DNA of 64,000 nucleotides from JAFALK01 sp036500605 (GTDB lineage: Bacteria; Pseudomonadota; Gammaproteobacteria; Burkholderiales; Burkholderiaceae_C). Position 1 is the first letter of the stretch; each line of letters begins with the position of its first letter. The stretch spans positions 62,001 through 126,000 of the forward strand of contig DASYBU010000029.1 in assembly GCA_036500605.1 (NCBI GenBank). Reading direction: 5' to 3'. The position numbers and the translations under genes are program-made. Positions 1 through 9,700 of this stretch are shown in pieces. The notes below the pieces were generated by a model. It saw only the letters and a program-made list of their open reading frames with translations, ran no database searches and was not told the DNA's origin.

Positions 1-164
1 ACGCCGATGCCGACTGGCAGGGCGAATGCTTTGTGTTCGACAAGCGCATCGCCATCGACACGCACCTGCAAGAGACCGCGACCACGGCCGAGCAGGCTTA
101 TGCCGACGACCCGCAAGGGGCTTGGCGGCTGGCCCGGGCAAAGCGCCTGGACCCGCAGGGATAA
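1..164 (+). CDS. C-terminal end of a TrhO-like (rhodanese-related) protein, partial
   Basis: The frame is open from the window edge (codons from base 3) to a TAA at 162-164, so only about 53 C-terminal residues are visible. They begin with the stretch WQGECFVFDKRIAID, which resembles the G(E/D)CFVFD(K/D/E)R(I/V)A signature near the C-terminus of tRNA uridine(34) hydroxylase TrhO / UPF0176 rhodanese-like proteins, and end in a charged tail as in betaproteobacterial members. The rhodanese domain with its cysteine would lie outside the window. The assignment rests on this short motif only. The next gene starts 32 bases later on the same strand. Confidence 0.5.
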   Translation, partial: ADADWQGECFVFDKRIAIDTHLQETATTAEQAYADDPQGAWRLARAKRLDPQG

Positions 165-196
165 TCACCGTTCGCACCCGGAAATTCTTCATCTCC

Positions 197-1498
197 ATGT
201 CCAATCTGATCGTCCACGGCGGCACTCCTCTCAAGGGCCGCATCATTCCTTCGGCCAACAAGAACGCGGTCCTGCCGATTCTTTGCGCGACGCTGCTGAC
301 GGCGGAGCCGATCCGGCTCAAGGGCATCCCCGAGATCACCGATGTGCGCAAGATCCTCGAGGTCTTCAAGAAGCTCGGCTCGCAGGTCGAGGTCGACTAC
401 GCCACCGGCATCCTCGACGTGCACCACCAGCACACGCATTTCGATTCCGCGGTCGACCGCCTGCCCGAGGAAATGCGCAGCTCGATCATGCTGGTGCCGG
501 GCCTGATGGCGCGCTTCGGCGCCGCCCGCATCGAGGACGACGTGACCGGCTGCACGCTCGGCGCGCGCGAGATCGACCCGCATGTGGAAGTGTTCGAGCG
601 CTTCGGCGCCACGGTCGCACGCCAACCCGACGGGCTGACGCTCAAGGTCGACGGCAAGCTGCGGGCCAACAACCACTGGACGGACTACGCCTCGGTCACC
701 ACGACCGAGAACTTCGTGCTGTGCGCCGCGCTGGCTAACGGCACGTCCACACTGACCAACGCCGCCAGCGAACCGCATGTGCAGGAGTTCTGCAAGTTCA
801 TGCTGATGCTGGGCGCCAGGATCGAAGGCCTGGGCACCTCGCGCGTGACGATCCACGGCGTCGAGAAGCTCGGCGGAGGCGAGTTCACCTTCGCCGAAGA
901 CTTCCACGAGATCGTCACCTTCCTGGCGCTGGGCGCGATCACCGGCGGCGATGTGCGCGTCAAGAACTCGCACCCCGAGCAGTTCCCGCTGCTCGACCGC
1001 ACCTTCGCCAAGTTCGGCGTGACGATCGTCCATGAAGACGGCTGGTCGCGCTGCGAGGCGCAGTTCCCGCTCAAGGTGAAGGAGCCCTTCACGCGCAACA
1101 TCCTGCAGAAGGTCGAGGCCGCGCCCTGGCCTTATCTCCCGGTCGACCTGCTGCCGATCTTCGTGGCGCTCGGCGTCAAGGCCGAGGGCAGCGTGATGTT
1201 CTGGAACAAGGTCTATGACGGCGCGATGGGCTGGACCTCCGAGCTGGCCAAGTTCGGCGGCCATGCCTTCCAGGCCGATCCGCACCGCATCGTCACCTTC
1301 GGCGGCAAACCCCTGTCGGCGGCCGAGGTCGAGAGCCCCTACATCATCCGCGTGGCGATTGCCCTGCTGATGGTGGCGGCCAGCATTCCGGGTAAATCCG
1401 TGATCCGCAACGCAACACCTGTGCGCCGCGCGCACCCGCAGTTCGCTGAGAATATCCGCAAGCTCGGGGCACAAATCGAATGGGTCGAAAGCGATTGA
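197..1498 (+). CDS. MurA-family UDP-N-acetylglucosamine 1-carboxyvinyltransferase, divergent paralogue
   Basis: A 433-aa protein of the EPSP synthase/MurA fold, transferring enolpyruvate from PEP to UDP-GlcNAc in the first committed step of peptidoglycan synthesis. The start ATG at 197 puts the conserved Lys-Asn at residues 22-23, exactly as in E. coli MurA. The PEP-reactive cysteine is C119 in TGCTLGARE and the catalytic Asp is in PVDLLP. Sequence around these sites is divergent: the usual FENRF motif reads FWNKVYD, so a conserved Arg is Lys, and the C-terminal RGYERIEDKL region reads RRAHPQFAENI. It does not sit beside hisG as the housekeeping murA usually does in Burkholderiales, so it may be a second copy. 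Family assignment is strong; in vivo substrate is inferred. Confidence 0.8.
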   Translation: MSNLIVHGGTPLKGRIIPSANKNAVLPILCATLLTAEPIRLKGIPEITDVRKILEVFKKLGSQVEVDYATGILDVHHQHTHFDSAVDRLPEEMRSSIMLVPGLMARFGAARIEDDVTGCTLGAREIDPHVEVFERFGATVARQPDGLTLKVDGKLRANNHWTDYASVTTTENFVLCAALANGTSTLTNAASEPHVQEFCKFMLMLGARIEGLGTSRVTIHGVEKLGGGEFTFAEDFHEIVTFLALGAITGGDVRVKNSHPEQFPLLDRTFAKFGVTIVHEDGWSRCEAQFPLKVKEPFTRNILQKVEAAPWPYLPVDLLPIFVALGVKAEGSVMFWNKVYDGAMGWTSELAKFGGHAFQADPHRIVTFGGKPLSAAEVESPYIIRVAIALLMVAASIPGKSVIRNATPVRRAHPQFAENIRKLGAQIEWVESD

Positions 1499-2406
1499 GG
1501 ACATGGGCGGCGGCAGCTCTTGCCGCCTGCCTCGGCATCATGGGTTCTGCGCAGGCCGGGCCCGCGGAGCCGCTGACCATCACCTGGCTGGTGCTGGAGA
1601 TGCCACCGCATTTCAGCTACCCGGAAGGCCACCCGCCGCGGACTGCGGCCGAGCTGGGCCAGCACGGCGAGATCGACGGCATGCAGCGCCTGCTGATCGC
1701 GCAGATGCCCAGCACCATCCAGCACCAGTTCGTTGAAGCGGGCCTGATGCGTTTCGAGAGCATGGCCAAGCAGGGCGAGGCGGTCTGCTCGATGTTCCAT
1801 GTGAAGACGCCGGAGCGGCTGCAATGGCTGTACTTCACCCACCTGCTGCCGCCGCTGGACTCGCGCGATCTGCACGTGGTCGTGCGCCGCGAGTCGCTCA
1901 AGCGCTTCACCGATCATGGCCAGAGCCTGCAACTGGCCGAACTGCTGCAACGCAAGGATCTCGCGGGCCTGCTGCCGCGTAACCGCGCCTACGGCTCGCG
2001 CATCGACGGCATGCTGCAGGCCGCCGGCGAGGCCGCGCCCAAGACCGTCAACCTCGGCCATGCCGCGCATGTGCTGCCGATGCTGCGCGCCGGGCGCATG
2101 GACTACACGCTCGAGTACCCGTCCGTGGTGGCCGAATACCTGCGCGAGAATCCCGCGGGTCCGCCACTGGCCGAGCTGCCGCTGGTCGAAGGCCGCAGCA
2201 CCAACCTGGCCACCGCCTCCTGCTCGCGCAGCCCCGCGGGCCACCGCGCGATCGAGGCTATCGATGCGGCCGCGCGCAGCCTGGCGCAAAGCCCCCAGCG
2301 CGACGCGTTGATCCGCGAGTGGCGCGGCCCCTTGAGCGAAAGCGACCGTGATCGCCTGAAGCGCTACATGGACGAGCGCGCCCGGAGCGGCCCGCAGATC
2401 GACTGA
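1480..2406 (+). CDS. Periplasmic solute-binding-type protein (TIGR02285-like)
   Basis: A 308-aa protein with a clear Sec signal peptide (basic MGRKRLR start, alanine-rich core, cleavage near SAQA|G around residue 26). The mature part opens with LTITWLVLEMPPHFSY and continues in the style of extracellular solute-binding protein family 3 and the TIGR02285 group (periplasmic PBP-like proteins of unknown ligand). The start overlaps the end of the upstream murA-like gene by 19 bases, which suggests co-transcription, although the alternative that the true start is slightly downstream cannot be excluded. No transporter permease or ATPase lies nearby, so a role as a sensor or orphan binding protein is as likely as transport. 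Confidence 0.6.
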   Translation: MGRKRLRTWAAAALAACLGIMGSAQAGPAEPLTITWLVLEMPPHFSYPEGHPPRTAAELGQHGEIDGMQRLLIAQMPSTIQHQFVEAGLMRFESMAKQGEAVCSMFHVKTPERLQWLYFTHLLPPLDSRDLHVVVRRESLKRFTDHGQSLQLAELLQRKDLAGLLPRNRAYGSRIDGMLQAAGEAAPKTVNLGHAAHVLPMLRAGRMDYTLEYPSVVAEYLRENPAGPPLAELPLVEGRSTNLATASCSRSPAGHRAIEAIDAAARSLAQSPQRDALIREWRGPLSESDRDRLKRYMDERARSGPQID

Positions 2407-2470
2407 GCTCCCGCGCGGCAATAATCGCCGGCCAATACGGTTGACCTTTGAAAACACGGGGAGAAGAACA

Positions 2471-3328
2471 ATGGATCGAGCATGGTTGCAGGGCGTGGCC
2501 CTCGCCTTGAGCCTGGCCTTGCCGCTGGGCGCGATGGCAGCAGACGAAACCGCCGAGAAGCAGGAAAGCCCATTCGCCAAGCTGGCCTGGGAAAAAGGCC
2601 CGGCCAAGATCGCGCTGGGCAGCCGCGCCGATGTCTCGCTGGCCGAGCATCAGGCCGCCCTGCCGGAAGCCGACAGCAACAAGTTCCTGGAGCTCACCGG
2701 CAACCTGCCGGGCCAAGGCACGCAGATCATCGCCAGCAAGACCTGGTGGGCGACCTTCGATTTCGATGACTCGGGCTATGTGAAGGACAACGACAAGATC
2801 GACGCCGACGCGCTGCTCAAGCAGATCAAGGACTCGGACGAACCCGCCAACGAAGAGCGCAAGAAGCGCGGCATGCCGCTGCTGACCACCGACGGCTGGT
2901 ACGTGCCGCCGCATTACGACAGCCAGACCCGCCAGCTCGAATGGGCGCTGAAACTGCACGCCTCGGACGACCCCAAACCCGTCATCAACTACACGGTGCG
3001 CCTGCTCGGCCGCAGCGGCTATGAGCGCGCCGTGCTGGTCTCCAGCCCCGAGACGATGGACCAGGACGTCGCCGAGTTCAAGCAGATGCTGACCGCTTTC
3101 GATTTCCACGCCGGCGAAAAATACAGCGAGTTCCGCCAGGGCGACCGCGTGGCCGAGTTCGGCCTGGCCGCGCTGGTGGCTGGTGGCGCTGCGGCGGTCG
3201 CGGTCAAGACCGGTTTCTGGAAGGTGATCCTCGCGTTCCTGGCCGCGAGCTGGAAGCTGGTCGCCGCCGGTGTGGTCGGGCTGTTCGCCACCATCGGCAA
3301 GCTGTTCAAGCGCAAGAGCAGCAGCTGA
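2471..3328 (+). CDS. DUF2167 membrane-anchored protein
   Basis: A 285-aa protein with an N-terminal signal peptide (MDRAWLQGVALALSLALPLGAMAA) preceded by a GGGGAGAA ribosome-binding region. The body shows the DUF2167 pattern: GYVKDNDKIDADALLKQIK, ANEERKKRGMP, then GWYVPPHYD and LEWALKL. A hydrophobic segment occurs near the C-terminus (roughly residues 225-275), followed by a basic tail KLFKRKSSS, so the protein is probably exported and anchored in the inner membrane by its C-terminus. Function of the family is unknown. It heads a cassette of four genes with 1- to 4-base overlaps. Confidence 0.75.
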   Translation: MDRAWLQGVALALSLALPLGAMAADETAEKQESPFAKLAWEKGPAKIALGSRADVSLAEHQAALPEADSNKFLELTGNLPGQGTQIIASKTWWATFDFDDSGYVKDNDKIDADALLKQIKDSDEPANEERKKRGMPLLTTDGWYVPPHYDSQTRQLEWALKLHASDDPKPVINYTVRLLGRSGYERAVLVSSPETMDQDVAEFKQMLTAFDFHAGEKYSEFRQGDRVAEFGLAALVAGGAAAVAVKTGFWKVILAFLAASWKLVAAGVVGLFATIGKLFKRKSSS

Positions 3329-4035
3329 TGCCGATCAGTGCCGAGGGCGCGCTGCTGCTGTTGGCACTCGTGCTGTACGTGTTTGACAGCGCCTTGCTGC
3401 TGCAGTCCAACGAGTGGGCGCTGGAAGGCCTGCGCGGTGGACAGTGGCGCGCGCGCTTCGGCCTGCAAAGCTGGAAGCTCGGCGGCCGTGAACCCTTGTT
3501 GCCGAATCTGCTGATGCCGTGGCGCCCGCTGCTGCGCGTGGGCTGGCGTTTCGACGAAGGTTTGTCGGCGGTAGCCTCGTTGCCCGAGCCGAAGACCGCC
3601 AGCGCGGCCTTGAAGCTCACCGCCGCGCTGCTCCTGCTGCTGATCTTCATCGCCTTGCCGCTCGCGCTGTTTGTCTATCCCTTGCTAACGCTGAAGATCA
3701 GCGTGGTCGCTGCGATCTACGCGAGCTGCCTGTTCAACGGCCTGCTGCTGTGGCGCGAGCGCGCTCAACTCGGCCTGAGCAAGGCGGACTGCGCGAAACT
3801 CGGCATCGAGTGCATCGCCTGCCCACCTTTCGCCATCAATATCGTGCGCAAACTGAGTCTCCGTTTCCCCATGCTGGACGCCGCCCAGGCGCTGCGCCTG
3901 CTGCCAGACCAAGCCGCCTTCGTGCGCGAGCAGATGCTGGTGCGCCTGCGCGAGCAGATCGACTTCGAGGCCGAAGGCTCGCCGCGCATGGCGCGCTTGC
4001 TGAACGTTGCCGCCACGCTGGAGCCCACGACATGA
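3328..4035 (+). CDS. Hypothetical membrane protein of the DUF2167 cassette
   Basis: A 235-aa protein whose ATG overlaps the preceding TGA by one base. It has a hydrophobic N-terminal helix (residues about 5-25) and a pair of strongly hydrophobic stretches near residues 93-140 (LTAALLLLLIFIALPLALFVYPLL and the following segment), then a soluble C-terminal region containing Cys-x8-Cys-x2-Cys. I do not recognise the family. The tight spacing with the DUF2167 protein before it and the J-domain protein after it suggests a shared membrane-associated function. Confidence 0.65.
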   Translation: MPISAEGALLLLALVLYVFDSALLLQSNEWALEGLRGGQWRARFGLQSWKLGGREPLLPNLLMPWRPLLRVGWRFDEGLSAVASLPEPKTASAALKLTAALLLLLIFIALPLALFVYPLLTLKISVVAAIYASCLFNGLLLWRERAQLGLSKADCAKLGIECIACPPFAINIVRKLSLRFPMLDAAQALRLLPDQAAFVREQMLVRLREQIDFEAEGSPRMARLLNVAATLEPTT

Positions 4036-4364
4036 GCGCCATGGAAATCGCCACGCTGGTGGTCGGCGCGCTGGCGGGCTACTGGCTGGTCAGCTTCATG
4101 TTCAAGGGCAAGACTGCTGCCAAGCCCGTCGAGCCCATTGCGCCCAACATGGCCAGGCCGGCGGCATGGCCCGAGGTGCTGGACCTGAACGACGACGCCA
4201 CCGTCGATGAGATCCGTGCCGCCTACAAGCGCCTGATGAGCCAGTACCACCCCGACAAGGTCGCCAGCCTCGGCGTCGAGTTGCAGGAGCTGGCCGAGCG
4301 CAAGTCCAAGGACATCACGGCCGCCTATCAGCAGGCGCTGGCGGCGCGAGGCCAGACGATATGA
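4032..4364 (+). CDS. Membrane-anchored J-domain protein
   Basis: A 110-aa protein overlapping the previous gene by 4 bases (ATGA). An N-terminal transmembrane helix (about residues 4-22) is followed by a J domain (about residues 45-105) with the diagnostic HPD tripeptide in MSQYHPDKVASLG. J domains stimulate the ATPase of DnaK/Hsp70. This layout, helix first and J domain last, resembles DjlA/DjlB-type co-chaperones that recruit DnaK to the inner membrane. It is followed by an M50 protease with another 4-base overlap, so it could present membrane or unfolded substrates to that protease (inference). Confidence 0.85.
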   Translation: MSAMEIATLVVGALAGYWLVSFMFKGKTAAKPVEPIAPNMARPAAWPEVLDLNDDATVDEIRAAYKRLMSQYHPDKVASLGVELQELAERKSKDITAAYQQALAARGQTI

Positions 4365-5068
4365 AAATTCTCCTGGCCCTGCTGTTCGCCGGCAAGCTCG
4401 GCAAGGTGCTGCTCAGTGGCGGCAGCATGTTCCTGTCGATGCTGGTCTACGCGCAGTTCTACGGCTGGCCGTTCGCGGTCGGCTTCGTGCTGCTGATCCT
4501 CGTGCACGAGCTCGGTCACTTCATCAGCGCGCGCCAGCACGGCTTGAACGTCGGTGCGCCGGTCTTCATCCCCTTTGTCGGCGCATGGATCGCGCTGAAG
4601 GATGCGCGGCTGGATCCGACGGTGGAGGCGCAGGTTGCGCTGGCCGGGCCCATGCTCGGTTCGATTGGCGCCTTCGCCTGCTATCTGTGGGCGCTCGACG
4701 GCCACGGTCACATCTTCATGGCGCTGGCGCAGGCCGGCTTCATGATCAATCTGTTCAACCTGATCCCGTTCGGCACGCTGGACGGCGGGCGCATTGCCGG
4801 CGTCATCTCGCCCAAGCTCTGGCTGGTGGGCGCACCGCTGCTGATGGCGCTGTTCCTGTGGCGGCCCAGCCCCTTGCTGATCCTGATCGCGATTGCCGCC
4901 GCGCCGCAGATCTGGGCCCTGCTGCGCGGCCGGATCCCCGCGCATGAGACGCTGCCCACCACCGCTGAAAAGCTCCGTTATGGCGCGCAGTACCTGGGAT
5001 TGGCGGCGGCCCTGGCGCTGATGGGTTTCGAGGCGCAGGAATGGCTGGCGGGTCGCGCCAGTTTCTAG
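4361..5068 (+). CDS. Site-2 protease family (M50) intramembrane metalloprotease
   Basis: A 235-aa polytopic membrane protein with the zinc-binding HELGH motif (LVHELGHFISARQHG, near residues 48-53) and the second M50 motif with the third metal ligand, NLIPFGTLDGGRI, near residue 137. Several hydrophobic helices surround both. It lacks the PDZ domain of RseP, so it belongs to the minimal M50 proteases. It overlaps the J-domain gene by 4 bases, and a pseudouridine synthase gene begins 1 base after its stop codon. Substrate unknown; an anti-sigma factor or damaged membrane protein would be typical. Confidence 0.85.
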   Translation: MKILLALLFAGKLGKVLLSGGSMFLSMLVYAQFYGWPFAVGFVLLILVHELGHFISARQHGLNVGAPVFIPFVGAWIALKDARLDPTVEAQVALAGPMLGSIGAFACYLWALDGHGHIFMALAQAGFMINLFNLIPFGTLDGGRIAGVISPKLWLVGAPLLMALFLWRPSPLLILIAIAAAPQIWALLRGRIPAHETLPTTAEKLRYGAQYLGLAAALALMGFEAQEWLAGRASF

Positions 5069-5069
5069 C

Positions 5070-5996
5070 ATGGCACGCCCGGCCAAACCCGCGCTGCCGC
5101 TGCTCGATGGCGTGAGCGCCAGCGCGGTCGCCTGCCCGCCCGGGCCCTGGCCGCTGGTGCTTGATTTTCTGGCCGAGCGCTTGCCCAAGCTCGATCGCAA
5201 GGCGTGGCACGCGCGGCTGCTGCGCGGCGAAGTGCTGGGCGCACAGGGCCAGCCGCTGGCATCCGACGCGCCCTACGAGGCCGGCGCGCGGCTCTACTAC
5301 TACCGCGCGCTGGACCACGAGGAAGAGATCCCTTTCACCGAGCAGATCGTCTTCCAGGACGAGCGGCTGCTGGTGGCCGACAAGCCGCATTTCCTGCCGG
5401 TTACGCCCAAGGGCCGCTATGTGCAGCAGACGCTGTTGACGCGGCTGATCAAGCGCACGGGCCTGGCCAGCCTGAGCCCGATCCACCGCATCGACCGCGA
5501 GACGGCGGGTCTCGTGCTGTTCGCCATCCAGCCCTCAACGCGTGATGCCTACCAGCGCCTGTTCCGCGAACGCAGCGTGAGCAAGGGCTATGAGGCCATC
5601 GCACCGTATCGCGACGATCCAGCCCTGCCCAGGGTCTACCGCAGCCGGCTTGAGGAGCGCGCCGATGCCTTCATGCAGATGCACGAGGTGCCCGGCGAAC
5701 CGAATGCCGAGACCGAGATCGCGTTGATCGAGCATGCCGCCGGCTTCGGGCGTTATGCGCTGAAGCCTCACACCGGCCGCAAGCATCAGCTGCGCGCTCA
5801 CATGAACGCGCTGGGGCTGCCGATCGTCGGGGACCGCATCTACCCGCGCCTGTTGCCCGAGGAAGCGACCCCCGACTACAGCGCGCCGCTGCAACTGCTG
5901 GCGCGCGAAGTGAGCTTCACCGACCCCGTGACCGGTCAACCGCGCCACTTCGAGAGTGCGCAGCGGCTCAGAATCCCCACACCAGGTTCATCGTGA
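5070..5996 (+). CDS. RluA-family pseudouridine synthase
   Basis: A 308-aa protein converting uridine to pseudouridine in rRNA or tRNA. The family signature HRIDRETAGLVLF, with the catalytic aspartate, lies near residue 140, and the downstream KPHTGRKHQLRAHMNALG motif that shapes the active site is intact. The preceding LVADKPHFLPVTP is the usual first RluA motif. There is no obvious S4 domain, only a short N-terminal region. The start codon lies 1 base after the M50 protease stop, so it is likely translated from the same message, probably without functional connection. Confidence 0.88.
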   Translation: MARPAKPALPLLDGVSASAVACPPGPWPLVLDFLAERLPKLDRKAWHARLLRGEVLGAQGQPLASDAPYEAGARLYYYRALDHEEEIPFTEQIVFQDERLLVADKPHFLPVTPKGRYVQQTLLTRLIKRTGLASLSPIHRIDRETAGLVLFAIQPSTRDAYQRLFRERSVSKGYEAIAPYRDDPALPRVYRSRLEERADAFMQMHEVPGEPNAETEIALIEHAAGFGRYALKPHTGRKHQLRAHMNALGLPIVGDRIYPRLLPEEATPDYSAPLQLLAREVSFTDPVTGQPRHFESAQRLRIPTPGSS

Positions 5997-6669
5997 ACAT
6001 ATCGGCCTTGCGCCCGTAGACCTTGCCCCAGAGGTAGGTGGTCTGCAGTTCCACCTCGCCCAGACCCACGCGCAGTGTTGGCCCCGCTCGATGCGATTGA
6101 CGGTGCGACCAATGGTCCCAGTTGCCGAGCTCGCCAAAACCCTGCACGCCCAGCCGCCAACCTGGCGCCAGCCGATGCAGGGCCTGCCATTGGTACCTGA
6201 GCTGGGTGGCGCTGCTGGCGACGCTGTGCTCGAAGATCAGGTTGAAGTTGAGCTGGGTGTGGTCCAGGTCCGTCTGCAGCACCGGCCCCCACTGCCAGGC
6301 GTTGCCGTCATCGGGACTGTGAAGGGCCTGCAGATGCAGGCCCAGATCGAAGGGGTACTGGCCCTGCGTGAGCAACACCTCGTTCTGCCAGTTCCAGCTG
6401 TTGAGATATTGGTGCCGGCCCTCGCCTTCAAAGCTGGCATAAACCTCGGTGGTCCAGCGGCTGTTGACGCCATAGCGCAGCCCGACCTCGGGCCACAGCG
6501 TGGCGGTGGACTGCGGAGACTTGACCGTCCAGTAGCGCAGGTCCAGCGCCGTCTGGCCGGGCTGGCTGTAGGGCGTGACAAGGTAGTAGCCGGGATCGGC
6601 AAAGGCCGGGCTTGCGGCCATCAACAGCAGGCCGCACAGGCGTTGCAGAGTTCGCATGCAGTGACCCAT
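5968..6669 (-). CDS. Predicted outer-membrane beta-barrel/secreted protein
   Basis: A 233-aa protein with a signal peptide (MRTLQRLCGLLLMAASPAFA) and a mature part rich in alternating aromatic and polar residues, ending in LVWGF with a C-terminal phenylalanine, as in many outer-membrane beta-barrels. I chose the ATG at 6669 because GGAG lies 6 bases upstream; an ATG at 6657 is possible. Its 3' end overlaps the convergent pseudouridine synthase by 29 bases. Specific function is not recognisable. Confidence 0.65.
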   Translation of the reverse strand: MGHCMRTLQRLCGLLLMAASPAFADPGYYLVTPYSQPGQTALDLRYWTVKSPQSTATLWPEVGLRYGVNSRWTTEVYASFEGEGRHQYLNSWNWQNEVLLTQGQYPFDLGLHLQALHSPDDGNAWQWGPVLQTDLDHTQLNFNLIFEHSVASSATQLRYQWQALHRLAPGWRLGVQGFGELGNWDHWSHRQSHRAGPTLRVGLGEVELQTTYLWGKVYGRKADMFTMNLVWGF

Positions 6670-6714
6670 GTGTGTCTCCGCCCGCGAGGATAGCCGCCCG
6701 GCAGCCGCTTCAAC

Positions 6715-6746
6715 CCAAGGGCAAACGATGGGGCGAGAGCCCTTGG
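6715..6746. repeat. 8-bp inverted repeat between the barrel gene and the helicase gene
   Basis: CCAAGGGC at 6715-6722 and GCCCTTGG at 6739-6746 are perfect inverted arms separated by 16 bases. Both flanking genes run on the minus strand, so this could be the transcription end of the helicase gene, but no T tract follows the stem in that direction. Treat as a weak terminator candidate. Confidence 0.3.
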
Positions 6747-6793
6747 TGCCCGTCGTGATCCTCGGCCGCCGCGCGCGCAGCTTGGCGCGGCCT

Positions 6794-9700
6794 TCAATCA
6801 CGCAACAGGGCCGCCAGGGCCTTGGCGTCGAGCACCTGGGCTTCGTCCTGCCCTTCGAGAATGCCATCGGCCAGGCCGCGCTTGTCGCGGTGCAGTTCGA
6901 TGATGCGCTCCTCGACCGAGCCGGCCGTCACCAGCCGGTAGACCGTGACCGGCCGCTGCTGGCCCATGCGATGCGCGCGGCCCATCGCCTGGTCCTCGGC
7001 GGCAGGGTTCCACCAGGGATCGACGATCAGCACGTAGTCGGCCATCGTCAGGTTCAGGCCGAAGCCGCCGGCCTTCAGGCTGATCAGGAAGAGCTCGCCC
7101 TCACCCTTCTGGAACGCAGCGACCCGCTTTGCGCGCTCCGCGGCCGGCGTGCTGCCGTCGAGGTACTGGTAGCTCAGCTGCATGTGGTCGAGTTGCTTGG
7201 CCAGCAGCTTCAGGTAGTCGGTGAACTGGCTGAAGACGAGGGCCTTGTGGCCACCGGCGACCAGCTCGTTCACGATGCGCTCGAATTCGACCATCTTGGC
7301 GCCGACCAGGCCCGCCTCGGGCGCGACCAGCCGCGGGTCGCAGGCCGCGCGGCGCAGGCGCATCAACTCGGCCAGCACCTGCATGTTGGCGCCCTTGTCC
7401 TGCTCGGCGGCGGCGGCCACCTTGGCCTGGGCGTTGCGGCGCAGGGCTTCGAGGAAGTTGCGCTCCTCGACGCTGGGTTCGACAAGGTGGACGATCTCGG
7501 TGCGCGGTGGCAGGTCTTGCAGCACCTGGGCCTTGGTCCGGCGCAGCAGGAAGGGCGAGACCAGGCGGCGCAGGCGCCCACGCACGGTGGCGTCCTGGCG
7601 GCGTTCGATTGGCCCGGCAAAGCGCTCGCCGAACTGGCTGACGCTGCCCAGCAGGCCGGGGTTGATCAGGTTCATGATGGACCAGAGATCGGTCAGGCGG
7701 TTTTCAACCGGCGTGCCCGACAAGGCCAGGCGAAAGCCGGCCTTGAACTCCGCCACCGACTTGGCCCGCTTGGTCGCTGCGTTCTTCAGCGCCTGGGCTT
7801 CGTCCATCACCAGGCTGGCCCAGTCCTTGTCGGCAAAGCGTCCGGCGTCGATCTGGGCCAGCGCATAGGACGCAATCACGACGTCGCCAGGCCCGGCCTG
7901 CCCGATCAACGCGGCGCGGTCGGCGCCTTCACCGTAGAGCGTGCAGCGCAGGCCTGGCGCAAAAGTGGCGGCTTCGGCCAGCCAGTTGGCGCAGACCGAG
8001 GTGGGGGCCAGCACCAGGGCGGGCCCGAGCTCGGCACGTGCCACCAGCATGGCCAGGGTCTGCACGGTCTTGCCCAGGCCCATGTCGTCGGCCAGGCAGG
8101 CGCCCAGGCCCGCGTGGGCGAGTCGGCTCATCCAGGCATAGCCCTCGTGCTGATAACTGCGCAGTTCAGCGCGCAGGCCTGGCGGCAGGCTCGGTTGCAG
8201 CGCGGCGGCCTCGGCCAATGCGTCCATGCGCACGCGCCAGGGCTTGTCGCCGTTGACCTGCATGTCGGCGAGGGTCTCGTCGAGCCAGCTTGCGCTGGCC
8301 TGGGGCAGCTGGAGCTGGTCCTTCTTGCCCTTTTCGTGCTGGGCCAGGGCCTGCAGATCGCGCAGCTGCTGGCGCAGACGCTCGCTGAGCGCCAGGTATT
8401 CACCTTCGCCGAGGCTGACAAAACGGCTTCGCGAGGCGTCGGCCAAGGCCATCAGCGTTTGCAGGCTGAGCACGCGCTGCTCGTCCACGCGGGCCTCGCC
8501 GCTCAGGCCGAGCCAGTCACGCCCGGAGCTGATCTGCACATTCAGCGCGTCGCTCTGCACGGGCGTGACCCGCAGCGGCTTGCCCTTGGGCCAGTCAAGC
8601 CCGGCGACGCCGGGCAGCGCTGGCAGCACTTCCACGGCGCGCAGGGCCGACTCGGGATCGTCGAGCAACCACGGCGAATCGGCGCCCTGCTCGGGGTCGA
8701 GAAAAGGCAGGGCCTGCAAGACGGCGCGGCGGTGCTCCGCCTCGGCCTCAAGCTCGCGCTCGGTCGCCAGGCTCTGCCCTTCATGCATGCACATCAGGCG
8801 CGTGCGGCCTTCGCCGGGCGTGACGACGGGACCGAAGGCGCCGAAGGGCTGGGCCACGAGTTGCAGGCGCAGGCCCTCGCCCAGCGGCGTGAGCTGCGCG
8901 CGCAGGCGGCTGTCCCCCGCCACGAGCTGGCCGGCCGCTGCATCGCTCTGGAGCTGGAAATGAGCGCTGAGCACCTGCAGGGCGGCACCCAACTCCGCGC
9001 TGGCGCTGGCCGGCACGCGCCAGCCCTGGGCGACCAGCTCGGCCACGCGGCGCTGCGCCGTGTTGAAGCGCACCAGCCGCGCGCGTTGCGGGCCATCGTG
9101 CAGCACGCGAAGGCTGTCGCGCTTGAGCCTTTCGGCCTCGAAGTTGTTGCCGACCCAGACGCCCAGCGATGGCGGATCGCTTGCAAGCGGCGAGGGCTCG
9201 ATGCGGAACTCGAACTGCTCGCCACCGCCGGATGCCGGCCGCCGCACGACCTCCAGCTCGGCCTGCGCTTCGACCATTTCGACCCACTGCCCCGGTGCAT
9301 CGGCGAGCATCAGCGCCGGGTGCCCGCACAGGGCGAAGGCGGCCTCCGCGACATCGATCTGATAGCTGCTGGTGCCGCCGTACGCGGGCCGCTCGACATG
9401 GCGCAGCACGGCCTCGTCATGGGCCTGCAGGCCGCTCAACTTCTTGAGCCTGGCCCAGCTCACCGCCTTCAGCTTGGTCTGGCCGCGCGCGCTGGTGCTG
9501 CGCTCCAGCGCCTCGACGCCGGTCACGCGGCCTTGCTTGTCCAGCGTGAGCTGCCAGGCCAGCTCGGGCTCGTCCTGAGGCTTCTTGGCGACGCTGCTGA
9601 CGCCCATTGCCAGGATGGTGGCCAGCGCATCGCGCCAGGCTTCGCGCGGGGCGCCCAGCCAAGGGGCGATCGGCGGGCGCTGGGCGGGCACATAGCGCGC

